Source: Flavobacteriales bacterium (GTDB lineage Bacteria; Bacteroidota; Bacteroidia; JACJYZ01). From it: a stretch of 64,000 nucleotides of DNA. The position numbers and the translations under genes were made by a program. Positions 1 to 8,206 of the stretch are shown piece after piece. Position 1 is the stretch's first letter. Each line of letters starts with the position of its first letter. The notes under the pieces are model-generated. The model saw only the letters and a list, made by a program, of their open reading frames with translations, was not told where the DNA came from and did not search any database. The DNA is taken from NCBI GenBank assembly GCA_020635855.1, contig JACJYZ010000003.1, forward strand, positions 124,001 to 188,000, written 5' to 3'.

Positions 1-660
1 ATGCTGGGAACCGTCAGGTTGGAGGGCAAGAGCGCTTTTCAGCAATGGCAGTCGCTTGAAATGGCCGGCCTGATGGGGGTGACGGGAGGCATGGCCGGGT
101 GGGGTTCACCATCTCTTGCCAACGGTGCCAACATCGGTTTCGAAAGGCAGGCATTTCTGGATGTGGGTGGTTATGGTTCCCACATGGATAAGGCATCAGG
201 AGACGATGTGTTTCTGCTGGGGGCTTTTAAAAAATCCTATGGGAAGAAAAGCATCCGCTTTGTCAAAGATCCCCGGGCAACGGTAGCCACCCATGCGATC
301 CCGGGCTGGTCGGATTTTATCCAGCAACGTATCAGATGGGCTTCAAAAATTATGGCAATGAAAGACTTCCATATCTTTTTTGGAGCCATATTGGTCTATT
401 TTCTGCATCTTTTCTTGCTGACAACCGTACTTTTGTCGGTTATATGGCCCGGCATGTTGTTCGGGTGGTTGATGGCCATGTGCATCAAATGTTTGTTTGA
501 CTTTTTGTTTTTATATTTAGTCGGTTCCCCACCCGTAAGAAAATGGTTATGGTTCAAGGTGCTACCGGCCCAATGTCTCAATATCGTCTATGTGCCATGG
601 TCCGGATTGTTGTCTTTTCGTGGTGCATACTACTGGAAGGGGCGTCGGTTGAGCAAGTGA
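1..660 (+). CDS. Family 2 glycosyltransferase, C-terminal part (5' truncated by window edge)
   Basis: This is the C-terminal 219 residues of a membrane-bound family 2 glycosyltransferase that transfers a sugar from a nucleotide donor at the inner face of the cytoplasmic membrane. Visible family marks are the acidic GDD at residues 67-69 and the QQRIRW motif at about residues 108-113, which matches the Q(Q/R)xRW signature of this fold. Two or three hydrophobic segments fill the last 100 residues (about 125-145, 148-175 and a weaker one near 185-205). The first base of the window is an in-frame ATG, but the catalytic N-terminal half of the family is missing, so the true start lies upstream. The acceptor cannot be told from this fragment. 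An ABC permease follows 34 nt downstream. Confidence 0.85.
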   Translation: MLGTVRLEGKSAFQQWQSLEMAGLMGVTGGMAGWGSPSLANGANIGFERQAFLDVGGYGSHMDKASGDDVFLLGAFKKSYGKKSIRFVKDPRATVATHAIPGWSDFIQQRIRWASKIMAMKDFHIFFGAILVYFLHLFLLTTVLLSVIWPGMLFGWLMAMCIKCLFDFLFLYLVGSPPVRKWLWFKVLPAQCLNIVYVPWSGLLSFRGAYYWKGRRLSK

Positions 661-694
661 TGGACGGAACCGAAGCATAACCGGAAGTAAAAAT

Positions 695-1954
695 TTGGTG
701 AAGGAAAAAAAGATAAAATCCCAGGAATCCCTCGCAAGGCAGGTTTGGAAGCGCATGCGGAGAAACCGAGTTGGCATGCTCGGTTTGGTGGTCATTTGTC
801 TTTCCGTTATGGTAGCCATTCTGGGCTACCTCATCATGCCTGACTCTACGCCGCTGGCCAATGACCAGAAACCTGAGCTGACCATTAAAAAGCCCGGTTT
901 CAGTGTGCAGATGCTGAAGGTCAGTAAGAATGAAGATGTAGAGATCGTCAATGTGTTTTCCAGGATGATCTTCGGACAGAAAAGTCCATACCGTTCCATT
1001 CCCATTACAGCGTATCACTTTGACGGCCCGGAGATCGTGGTGAATGAATATACCGGTAACGACGAAGATAAGGGATTGGAAAAGCGATACAACCTTGCCG
1101 ATGTGGTTTACGCCCTGTCGTACGAAAATCCTGAAGTGAAGGAAGTCGGCCAGTCGCTCCAATTCACTACCATCAACGGGGAAGTGAAGAGTGAACCTGT
1201 GAAAGAGTTGCAGCGCAGGGTGGAAGACAAGTTCCTGATCACGCGCACGTATTGGTTGGGTACAGATCGTTCCGGACGCGACCTGTTGAGTCGCCTGATG
1301 GGTGGAACGCGGGTGTCTCTTTCGGTGGGTTTTATCTCCGTGATGATTTCACTTGTCATCGGAATCCTCATGGGTGCCATTGCAGGATTTTTCCGGGGTC
1401 GGGTGGATGATGTCATCCTCTGGATCATCAATGTGGTTTGGTCCATTCCTACGCTTTTGTTGGTCATTGCCATTGCCTTGGCCCTGGGTAAGGGATTCTG
1501 GCAGGTCTTTGTTGCAGTAGGACTCACCATGTGGGTGGAAGTCGCCCGTGTGGTTCGGGGCCAGGTTCTCAGCATTCGTGAAAAGGAATACATTGAAGCA
1601 GGAAGGGCTTTGGGATATCAGAACTTCCGCCTGATCATCCGCCATGTGCTTCCCAACGTGATGGGACCTGTGATAGTCATTTCAGCAGCCAATTTCGCTT
1701 CGGCGATCCTGATCGAAGCCGGCTTGAGTTTTCTTGGTGTAGGGGCGCCACCGCCAACGCCATCCTGGGGCAGCATGATCCGTGATCACTACGGCTACAT
1801 CATTGTGGATGCGGCCTACCTGGCCATTTTGCCGGGGTTGGCGATCAGCATGATGGTGCTTGCTTTTACATTGGTTGGAAACGCCCTTCGGGATGCTTTT
1901 GATACCAAAGGTGCTTCGAACCAGTCGATTTCTTCGGGGCCGGGCCTCGGTTAG
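695..1954 (+). CDS. ABC transporter permease, DppC/OppC type
   Basis: Inner-membrane permease subunit of a peptide or nickel type ABC importer. After a first membrane segment at about residues 27-50 there is a long periplasmic stretch to about residue 205, then the BPD_transp_1 core with five or so membrane segments. The EAA loop that contacts the ATPase is clear at about residues 297-320 (EAGRALGYQNFR... ending in VLPN). At 419 residues it is longer than Escherichia coli DppC (300), and the extra length is the periplasmic loop, a form I believe is common in Bacteroidota. The start is read as TTG at 695; GTG at 698 is equally possible. No ATPase, second permease or binding protein lies in the window next to it. 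Confidence 0.88.
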   Translation: MVKEKKIKSQESLARQVWKRMRRNRVGMLGLVVICLSVMVAILGYLIMPDSTPLANDQKPELTIKKPGFSVQMLKVSKNEDVEIVNVFSRMIFGQKSPYRSIPITAYHFDGPEIVVNEYTGNDEDKGLEKRYNLADVVYALSYENPEVKEVGQSLQFTTINGEVKSEPVKELQRRVEDKFLITRTYWLGTDRSGRDLLSRLMGGTRVSLSVGFISVMISLVIGILMGAIAGFFRGRVDDVILWIINVVWSIPTLLLVIAIALALGKGFWQVFVAVGLTMWVEVARVVRGQVLSIREKEYIEAGRALGYQNFRLIIRHVLPNVMGPVIVISAANFASAILIEAGLSFLGVGAPPPTPSWGSMIRDHYGYIIVDAAYLAILPGLAISMMVLAFTLVGNALRDAFDTKGASNQSISSGPGLG

Positions 1955-1958
1955 TGCC

Positions 1959-2318
1959 TCAGAAAGGCAGGTCGTCTGTTTCTGCGTCTACACCTTCACT
2001 GGCTGGGAAAGGATCGCTTACATCCTGGGTGCTTCCGCCATTCGCCGCTTCGATCTTCCAAGCATCCAGTGAATTGAAATATTTGGTTTCCCCTTCACGG
2101 CTCACCCATTCGCGGCCACGTATGAAGAAAGAAATGGTTACCTGGTCTCCGGGTTCGATGGAATCCAGTAGTTCACATTTGTCCTGAGTGAGCTGGAAGC
2201 TGACATGCTGCGGGTATTGGGAAGAATTCTCGGTGACCACGAATTCACGCTTGCGAAAAGAATCTTTGATCTGTTTGGTTTCCTGTTTGACTTTCAGGGT
2301 GCCGGTGAGTGTGTACAT
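1959..2318 (-). CDS. DUF3127 family protein with SSB-like acidic tail
   Basis: A 119-residue protein I recognise as DUF3127, a small family seen mainly in Bacteroidota. Residues 1-85 look like a compact beta-barrel, with a strand-rich start and a segment around VTISFFIRGREW that resembles an OB fold. The tail after residue 90 is low-complexity and acidic and ends in ETDDLPF, very like the C-terminal tip of bacterial single-stranded DNA binding protein that docks repair and replication enzymes. This suggests, but does not prove, an SSB-related role. It is convergent with the ABC permease gene, with 4 nt between the two stop codons. Confidence 0.8.
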   Translation of the reverse strand: MYTLTGTLKVKQETKQIKDSFRKREFVVTENSSQYPQHVSFQLTQDKCELLDSIEPGDQVTISFFIRGREWVSREGETKYFNSLDAWKIEAANGGSTQDVSDPFPASEGVDAETDDLPF

Positions 2319-2327
2319 GTTGGTTTA

Positions 2328-3221
2328 TTAGATGGAGGTTAACAATACGCACCAGGCTTCATGCACCCTGTTTTGTTCAAGGTGTGCCTGAGCCACGAGG
2401 TGCAGTTCTCGGGTCATGTGGTCCGCGTTACCGGCGTGCATTGCCAGGATCGACCGGACGGTATCATTGGATTTCATTTGCTCAATTTCTTCCGGGGTCG
2501 GCAGTTGTTCAACATTGCCCAGCTGACCCAGGTTGTTCCCTGTCAGCACATGGCTGTTGCGGATGGAGACCGGGATGCCGTCCACACCGATGCCCATGTT
2601 AACCAGGGGTTTTTCCACTTCGAACAAGGCCGGCCCTGACGCCCTGCAATACCAGTTGCCGCCCATGCGGCCCACCAGGTCTATTTGGGTAGTGTCAATT
2701 TGTCCCTGTTCATTCAGTACCGACTCGTCAATGTGCATCAACACCACTTCGCAAATCACGAGGTTGCCCGCACCACCCTGGTTGCCAAGTTCCACAACAT
2801 CCTTTACAATGCATTCCATTTGTACGGGTGATTCCTTAACGCGGGCAGGCCGGATCTTTTCCGAGTCGATCGGGGTGAGGCCGGCTTTCACGAATTCATC
2901 CACGCCTTCCGCATATTCGGTACTCGACAAGGATGTTTGTTGAACCAGGTTGTAGTTAACGACGTTGATCACCACTTCCTTGACCTGTTTCACATTTTCG
3001 TAGGTATGTTTGGTGGTGTTATCGCGGCCGCGCCGGGCAGGTGAAAAAATAGCAATGGGTGGATTGGCACTGAAAACGTTGAAAAAACTGAAGGGACTCA
3101 GGTTGCGTTCACCCTTTTCATTGATGGTTGAAGCCAGGGCGATCGGCCTGGGTGCTACGGCACCGAGCAGGTATCCGTGCAATTGGGGAACAGGAATCGC
3201 CTTGGGATCGATGGTTTTCAT
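2328..3221 (-). CDS. Flavin reductase family protein (FMN-binding split barrel)
   Basis: Predicted FMN-dependent oxidoreductase or flavin reductase of 297 residues. The split-barrel core is seen in VAPRPIALASTINEKG followed by NLSPFSFFNVFSANPP, the usual FMN phosphate-binding region of this family, and the conserved CEVVLMHIDESVLN-type strand farther on. The open frame extends 43 codons upstream to 3350, but that part runs through the tRNA promoter region and has no family similarity, so the start is placed at the ATG at 3219-3221 (MKTIDPKAIPVPQLHGYL). It sits 9 nt upstream of the DUF3127 gene and is probably co-transcribed with it. The substrate is unknown. Confidence 0.85.
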   Translation of the reverse strand: MKTIDPKAIPVPQLHGYLLGAVAPRPIALASTINEKGERNLSPFSFFNVFSANPPIAIFSPARRGRDNTTKHTYENVKQVKEVVINVVNYNLVQQTSLSSTEYAEGVDEFVKAGLTPIDSEKIRPARVKESPVQMECIVKDVVELGNQGGAGNLVICEVVLMHIDESVLNEQGQIDTTQIDLVGRMGGNWYCRASGPALFEVEKPLVNMGIGVDGIPVSIRNSHVLTGNNLGQLGNVEQLPTPEEIEQMKSNDTVRSILAMHAGNADHMTRELHLVAQAHLEQNRVHEAWCVLLTSI

Positions 3222-3289
3222 GAATCTGTTTTTTTGACAAATGTAGCATTTCATAAGGAAGGGTGCCCGGTTCGATCTGCTTAAAAAGG

Positions 3290-3297
3290 TTATCTTT
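3290..3297 (+). promoter_or_regulatory. Bacteroidota -7 box of tRNA-Leu
   Basis: TATCTTTG matches the TAnnTTTG -7 consensus of Bacteroidota housekeeping promoters and lies 47 nt before the mature tRNA. A convincing -33 TTG is not seen at the usual spacing. Confidence 0.55.
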
Positions 3298-3344
3298 GTC
3301 GATAGATCATGCCGCAGGTCGCGGATCCCGGCAGATAAAAGAAT

Positions 3345-3426
3345 GCGCATGTGGCGTAATTGGTAGCCGCGCCAGACTTAGGATCTGGTGCCGAAAGGCG
3401 TGGGGGTTCGAGTCCCTCCATGCGCA
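3345..3426 (+). tRNA. tRNA-Leu (anticodon UAG)
   Basis: Class II tRNA. The acceptor stem GCGCATG (3345-3351) pairs with CATGCGC (3419-3425) and A3426 is the discriminator. The anticodon stem is CCAGA/TCTGG around the loop CTTAGGA, giving anticodon TAG, which reads CUA leucine codons. A long variable arm with a small hairpin (TGCCGAAAGGCG) and a TTCGAGT T-loop are present. CCA is not encoded. Confidence 0.95.
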
Positions 3427-3440
3427 CGAAGTAAGCATGG

Positions 3441-3474
3441 AAAGAGATCAGTGTCAACTGATCTCTTTGTTTTT
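3441..3474 (+). terminator. Rho-independent terminator of tRNA-Leu
   Basis: A perfect 12-bp stem AAAGAGATCAGT / ACTGATCTCTTT with a short loop is followed by a T-rich run (GTTTTTAT). It lies 14 nt after the tRNA. Confidence 0.85.
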
Positions 3475-3485
3475 ATCGCGCGGCG

Positions 3486-3541
3486 TAAAAACAGGGACGA
3501 GAAGTTTATCCGCCGTAGCGCAGCGGAGGCGGAAGTCCCTC
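3486..3541. repeat. Structured repeat, copy 1
   Basis: The outer stem AGGGAC (3493-3498) / GTCCCT (3535-3540) encloses a conserved one-sided stretch GAGAAGTTTATCC and an apical stem CCGCC/GGCGG. The second copy starts 111 nt downstream. Confidence 0.65.
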
Positions 3542-3596
3542 CCGTAAAAACCGCGTCATAGGTTTTGTATGTTGGTTTGAACTTTTCTTCGATATC

Positions 3597-3644
3597 ATAA
3601 AACAGGGACGAGAAGTTTATCCCGCACGTGCGGGGAAGTCCCTC
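3597..3644. repeat. Structured repeat, copy 2
   Basis: Same outer stem AGGGAC (3604-3609) / GTCCCT (3638-3643) and same GAGAAGTTTATCC 5' side as copy 1, but a different apical stem, CCCGCAC/GTGCGGG. The apical helix is kept while its sequence changes. Confidence 0.65.
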
Positions 3645-3650
3645 ACTCAT

Positions 3651-3680
3651 AAAAAAAGCCCCGCACAAGCGGGGCTTTCT
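3651..3680 (-). terminator. Rho-independent terminator of the 3702-6509 gene
   Basis: AAAGCCCCGC (3655-3664), loop ACAA, GCGGGGCTTT (3669-3678). Read on the minus strand the hairpin is followed by seven T (3651-3657), 22 nt after the stop codon of the large secreted protein gene. Confidence 0.85.
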
Positions 3681-3701
3681 AACTCCATTATCAAATCACA
3701 T

Positions 3702-6509
3702 CTACTGCACAACCACCTTTTCATAGGAGGATGAATCACCCTGGATGATCTGTACCATGTAGATTCCTTTCGGGAACGCCGACAGGTCTACATCGGTTTT
3801 TTCTTTAAAAGACTTGGTAAGTATTTCCTTGCCCAATTGATCGTATACCTTTACGCTTGCTTCTTCGGAAGAAGATCCGTTATCCAGCACCACGTTGAAA
3901 GTACCGTTGTTGGGGTTAGGGAATACATGACTGTTAACAGGTGCTCCGGGTTGGTCGATTTCCGCATCCGTTTTGCCCGTTCCAACAACCTCGAAGGCGC
4001 CGGTGGACCTTTCGTGATGCAGGCCACAATTGTTGTACATGTCCAACGTCCATGTGTAAATATCATTGAGTGCGGGCTTACCGTCAATAAAACCGCTCCA
4101 GTACAGGATGCCATTCCAGAATCCTGTACCCAGTGGGTAATTGGAGATGTCTTCGATCTGGGTGAAGAAGTTGTTGCCCCATCGGTCGTAAATACGCAGT
4201 TCCAGCCTGGATGCATTGTATGCCGGACCCGACCCCACCGGCATGGTGGCATCATCCACCCTGAACTGACAGTGCAGTCCGGTGCAGTTGCCGCTCCAGT
4301 TGGGTGTAACCCAACTCGGCACACCCCAGGGGTTGAACTCTTCTTTCGGATTAAAGCATGGCTGCACATCAAATGATGCGGAAACGTTGCCACAAGGACT
4401 GGTAACGGTTACCGAGTAATTGGTCGCAGCTGTGGGGTTGCTGACGGTGATGGATTGGGTGGTTGCACCGTTGCTCCACAGGAAGCTTGTGTTGTTGTTG
4501 AAATTCACGTTGGCAGTGAGCTCGTGTGTGACTTCACAATTGTCTTTGGATAAGTTATCCGTGATGCTAACCGTTTGCTGCGGATAAACCTGGTAGGTAA
4601 CGGTATTTGAATACATTTCCAATCCGCACGGAGAAACGGCAACCCTTCTGAAGCATGTGGTGGTTGTCAGTTGACCTGTGTAGCAAAACTCTGCCACTGC
4701 ACCGGGGATGGTGGTCCAGTTGCCGCTGCAATTGTCAGACTTCTCCCACCTGTATGTCCAGCCACCGAGGTTGGATGCCAGTTGTACATTGGAGATATAC
4801 GCGGAACCCGACAAGCATGCAAATCCGGATAATGATATGCTTCCTCCATTGACCTGATTCGGGCCAAGTAACAGACATGTGTTGTCAATCGTAGCTGTTA
4901 GGACACGATCGTTAAAACCCCACGTCGTGGTTCCGTGTTGCATGGTTGTAAGTCCGGTAATGTCACCTGGTAACTGGAAACATTGCGGAGACCCGGGCAG
5001 GTGTTGTGTTCTCAGCGGGTCGGTAAATGCGCTGATCATGGCCCAGTTGGCATTGACTCTTTCCAGCGAGATGTAATAGGTCTGGTTGAAGTTAGAAAGG
5101 TCGATGTCACCGGAAACCGTGAATGGGCCCGCGTCATTCTTGGCGAATCCATGTAGTTTGAAGGAGGCAGAGTTATTGGTGTGGTTGTTCGACTCCCACA
5201 CGACCATGATCGCATCCTGGTTGGTGGCTGTATAGGGTGTATTAGTAGAAACGGGATCCTGGTTGCCGGCCGTCAATGCAAGCAATACATGACCGGGTCC
5301 TCCTTGTCCGACCGCGGTAGGCGTAAATTCAAAATTCGCTCTCCATGCAATTGCATTGGCGAACTGGGCGGGTATGTTGCGATATACCCTTCTGCTGGTT
5401 GCATCGGCGCAATTCATGAACGATACCGTTTGTGGGTTTTGTGGGTCGCAGTTGACACACACACCGTTATCGACCTGTATCCAGTTGGCTGCATTGCTGT
5501 AATCTTCTTCTTCGGTACAATCAAGTACATTGACAGTGACCGTATTGGAATAGAAATAGGTGCCGCATATCAGTCTTCTGCGCCGGTAAAATGTGGTTTG
5601 GGTGAGCCCGGCCGGTGCATCATAGCAAGCGCTGTTGGCGCCCGGTATCAGGGTCCATGTGCCGTCGGGGTCGGTGGCCGATATCCAGGAATAGTCGCCA
5701 TCGCCGGTGTTGCAGAGAAATGCCGTGGGGTCACCACCGAAAGTAATCGTCTGATCTCCGCCAATGTTGCCTGCTGGATTGTACCCGTTCTCAATGTAGA
5801 GGTTGTCAATCGTGCCATTCAAAGACCGGGAGGAGGCACCCTGGATGATGCAACCATGTTGAATGGTATTGAAGCCTCCGATAGAAGTACCCACGGTAAA
5901 GCAAAACGGAGAACCCGCCACGTGAACCGTACGGTCCTGATCAGAATATACACTGAGTAAATACTTGATGCTGGCGACCTTTTCAATGCGGAAATAGTAG
6001 GTGTTATATGGTCGCAAGTTGATACTTGACGCAACCGATGTGGGCGCATTGTTACCATCTTTTCTGAGTACCGTTACCATGGCCTGGTTGCCATTGCCGT
6101 AATAGGGTTCGATCAGGGCAATATCCAGCATGTCTTCATCGGTGAAATTTCCAGTTGGAGATTCCCGGTATGCATTCAGGGTACCTGCACTCAGGCAAAA
6201 GAGGCTGTGAGCAGGGACGTTCCCGGAAATGTAATTGAACTCGAATTCTGCTTTCCATGTGACATCAAGCGCGGGAATGTTCGGTGCGAGGCTGCGATAT
6301 GCCCGGTTGTCAGCGGCATCGTGCACATTGTCGAACTTCATAACGCCGGAGCCAAGGTGCATGTTCACGCCAACCTGTGTCCATGGAGACGGATTTGAAT
6401 AATCGTCCAGCAGCACCTGTGCCTGGGACGCCTGCGCACATGTAAGTGCACCCATGAATAACGCTGCCTTCAGGCGGTGTTTGTTCAGTTTTTTGAAAAT
6501 TGTTTTCAT
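3702..6509 (-). CDS. Large secreted protein with two LamG-like modules and T9SS type A sorting domain
   Basis: A 935-residue exported protein. It starts with a signal peptide (basic start, hydrophobic core to about residue 22, AQASQAQ cleavage region). Two related modules at about residues 33-243 and 336-545 share a lectin/LamG-like pattern (RAYRSLAPNIPALDVTWKA in the first, RRVYRNIPAQFANAIAWRA in the second). Each is followed by a Cys-containing Ig-like segment ending in YSNTVT. Near residues 745-850 comes a region like the gliding-motility type B C-terminal domain (IYDRWGNNFF, then a W-G step). The last 80 residues are a type A sorting domain (VFPNPNNGTFNVV ... KGIYMVQI ... YEKVVVQ). It is predicted to cross the outer membrane by T9SS and be surface-attached or released. 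The ligand is unknown. Confidence 0.85.
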   Translation of the reverse strand: MKTIFKKLNKHRLKAALFMGALTCAQASQAQVLLDDYSNPSPWTQVGVNMHLGSGVMKFDNVHDAADNRAYRSLAPNIPALDVTWKAEFEFNYISGNVPAHSLFCLSAGTLNAYRESPTGNFTDEDMLDIALIEPYYGNGNQAMVTVLRKDGNNAPTSVASSINLRPYNTYYFRIEKVASIKYLLSVYSDQDRTVHVAGSPFCFTVGTSIGGFNTIQHGCIIQGASSRSLNGTIDNLYIENGYNPAGNIGGDQTITFGGDPTAFLCNTGDGDYSWISATDPDGTWTLIPGANSACYDAPAGLTQTTFYRRRRLICGTYFYSNTVTVNVLDCTEEEDYSNAANWIQVDNGVCVNCDPQNPQTVSFMNCADATSRRVYRNIPAQFANAIAWRANFEFTPTAVGQGGPGHVLLALTAGNQDPVSTNTPYTATNQDAIMVVWESNNHTNNSASFKLHGFAKNDAGPFTVSGDIDLSNFNQTYYISLERVNANWAMISAFTDPLRTQHLPGSPQCFQLPGDITGLTTMQHGTTTWGFNDRVLTATIDNTCLLLGPNQVNGGSISLSGFACLSGSAYISNVQLASNLGGWTYRWEKSDNCSGNWTTIPGAVAEFCYTGQLTTTTCFRRVAVSPCGLEMYSNTVTYQVYPQQTVSITDNLSKDNCEVTHELTANVNFNNNTSFLWSNGATTQSITVSNPTAATNYSVTVTSPCGNVSASFDVQPCFNPKEEFNPWGVPSWVTPNWSGNCTGLHCQFRVDDATMPVGSGPAYNASRLELRIYDRWGNNFFTQIEDISNYPLGTGFWNGILYWSGFIDGKPALNDIYTWTLDMYNNCGLHHERSTGAFEVVGTGKTDAEIDQPGAPVNSHVFPNPNNGTFNVVLDNGSSSEEASVKVYDQLGKEILTKSFKEKTDVDLSAFPKGIYMVQIIQGDSSSYEKVVVQ

Positions 6510-6718
6510 TGGAATAGGGGTTAAAGTTTACCCCAAACTTAGTCTGTGAGATTGCCGGTGTTGTGTTAAATGGGATAAGCGCCCGGATGGGGTTTTTAAA
6601 AGCCACCTGATACAAAGTGAATGGTGTAATCGGGCTTTCGGATCTGATCAGAATATTCTCCCGTACGTCAACCGGTGGGTTAAAATTCCAATAGGTCGCT
6701 ATCTCCCTGTTTTTCTAT

Positions 6719-6726
6719 TATCTTTG
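6719..6726 (+). promoter_or_regulatory. Bacteroidota -7 box of the tig-clpP-clpX operon
   Basis: TATCTTTG matches TAnnTTTG and lies 26 nt before the trigger factor ATG at 6753. Confidence 0.6.
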
Positions 6727-6752
6727 CACCCTTTAATAGCAGAACATACACC

Positions 6753-8156
6753 ATGGAAATTGTCAAAGAACCCAAGGGAGAGCTGGGGGCGATCCTGAAA
6801 GTGAAGGTTACCCCGGAAGATTACGCGGAACAGGTGAACAAGGCGGTGAAGGAATACCGCAAGAAAGTATCCATGCCGGGTTTCCGTCCGGGTATGGTGC
6901 CTCCGTCCCTCATCAAAAAGATGTATGGCAAAAGCATCATCGTGGAGGAGGTCAACGGCATCGTGTCAAAATCCCTCAATGAATACATCTCCACCAATAA
7001 CTTGCAGATCCTCGGATATCCCATCCTGGAAGACGAGTCGCAGGAAGTGATCTGGGAAGAGAACAAACCTTACGAGTTTAATTTTGAACTGGGACTTTCA
7101 CCTGAAATCAAGGTGGATTTCGGTGCCCAGGACAAAGTGAAGAAATACAAGGTGGCCGCCGACGATGAAATGATCGGTAAAGAAGTCATGGAACTGCGCA
7201 AACGTTACGGCCAGGTTACCAAGGTCGACGATGTGCAGGAGGAAGACTTCGTGTTCGGAGAGTTTGTGGAACTCGACGATGCCGGACAGGAAAAAGAAGG
7301 AGGCATCCGCAACCACGCTTCGGTGATGGTGCATAAAGTACCCGACGAAGCCACCAAAAAGAAACTGGTGGGACTGAAGAAAGACACCGCCATCGAAGTG
7401 GACCCCCGCAAGCTCGCCAGCGATGAGAAGGAAGTGCCGCATATGCTGGGCATTGATGCCGCCGCCCTGGGTAATGTGGGCAGCCGTTTCCGCTTCACCA
7501 TTACCCAGATCAGCCGCGTTCAACCTGCTGAAGTGAACCAGGAGTTCTTCGACAAAATCTTCGGGGAAAACGAGGTGACCACAGAAGAAGTTTTGCGTGA
7601 GAAAATAAAAGAAGGACTGGAAAATCAATTGTCGAACGACAGCGACAGCAAACTCAAGTATGACCTGGTGGATCATTTGCTTGCTAAAATCAAGATCCCC
7701 CTTCCCGATGAGTTCCTGCGTCGTTGGATGGTGCAGGCCAGCAAAGATGAGAACGCAGCAACAGATGTAGACAAGCACTATGAACAATATGCACGTGGTC
7801 TGCGCTGGCAGTTGGTGGAAAATCAGATCATCAAGGACAACAGCATCCAGGTATCACACGATGAAGCACTCGGCTTTGCCAAGCAGCGCATCCAGGCCCA
7901 GCTGGCTTACTACGGCCAGGGAGCTATTCCGGATGAAGATCTCCACAAATACGCCCACCAGTTGATCCACAACGAAGAAGAAGGTCGCAAGATCTACGAT
8001 CAACTGTATGATGAAAAAGTTTTCGATCTGGTGCGTAACCAGGTGACCCTGGTGGAAAAAGAAGTGAGCTTTAAAGAATTTGTTAATTTGGTCGAGAACA
8101 AGAAGGAAGAGAAAAGCGGTTTCTTTAACTTCGGTTTCAGGAAGAATAAAAAATAA
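6753..8156 (+). CDS. tig: Trigger factor
   Basis: Ribosome-bound chaperone that meets nascent chains at the exit tunnel. Residues 1-115 are the ribosome-binding domain with the GFRPGMVP signature at 43-50. The middle (about 150-250) is the FKBP-like domain, here without a clear prolyl isomerase active site, and the helical C-terminal chaperone arms follow to residue 450. Length 467 is slightly above that of the E. coli protein (432). It leads a three-gene operon: its stop codon overlaps an upstream in-frame ATG of clpP by one base and clpX follows. This is the classic tig-clpP-clpX order, which links folding and degradation. Confidence 0.95.
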   Translation: MEIVKEPKGELGAILKVKVTPEDYAEQVNKAVKEYRKKVSMPGFRPGMVPPSLIKKMYGKSIIVEEVNGIVSKSLNEYISTNNLQILGYPILEDESQEVIWEENKPYEFNFELGLSPEIKVDFGAQDKVKKYKVAADDEMIGKEVMELRKRYGQVTKVDDVQEEDFVFGEFVELDDAGQEKEGGIRNHASVMVHKVPDEATKKKLVGLKKDTAIEVDPRKLASDEKEVPHMLGIDAAALGNVGSRFRFTITQISRVQPAEVNQEFFDKIFGENEVTTEEVLREKIKEGLENQLSNDSDSKLKYDLVDHLLAKIKIPLPDEFLRRWMVQASKDENAATDVDKHYEQYARGLRWQLVENQIIKDNSIQVSHDEALGFAKQRIQAQLAYYGQGAIPDEDLHKYAHQLIHNEEEGRKIYDQLYDEKVFDLVRNQVTLVEKEVSFKEFVNLVENKKEEKSGFFNFGFRKNKK

Positions 8157-8206
8157 TGTATATACCCGGTGCCACACGGTACGGGCTACAAACCAACAAC
8201 ATCACC

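Noticed and set aside
3378..3668. Minus-strand 96-codon open frame after tRNA-Leu
   Set aside because: It reads through the antisense of the tRNA 3' half (HGGTRTPTPFGTRS is a well-known spurious translation) and the two structured repeats (INFSSLF twice).
5181..5960. 259-codon open frame antisense to the large T9SS protein
   Set aside because: No family similarity, low-complexity Gly/Ile/Val composition from antisense reading of beta-rich sequence.
8156..8206. Longer ClpP start overlapping the tig stop
   Set aside because: The 17 extra residues do not resemble ClpP N-termini; the ATG at 8207 is preferred, although ATG-stop overlap would allow coupling.
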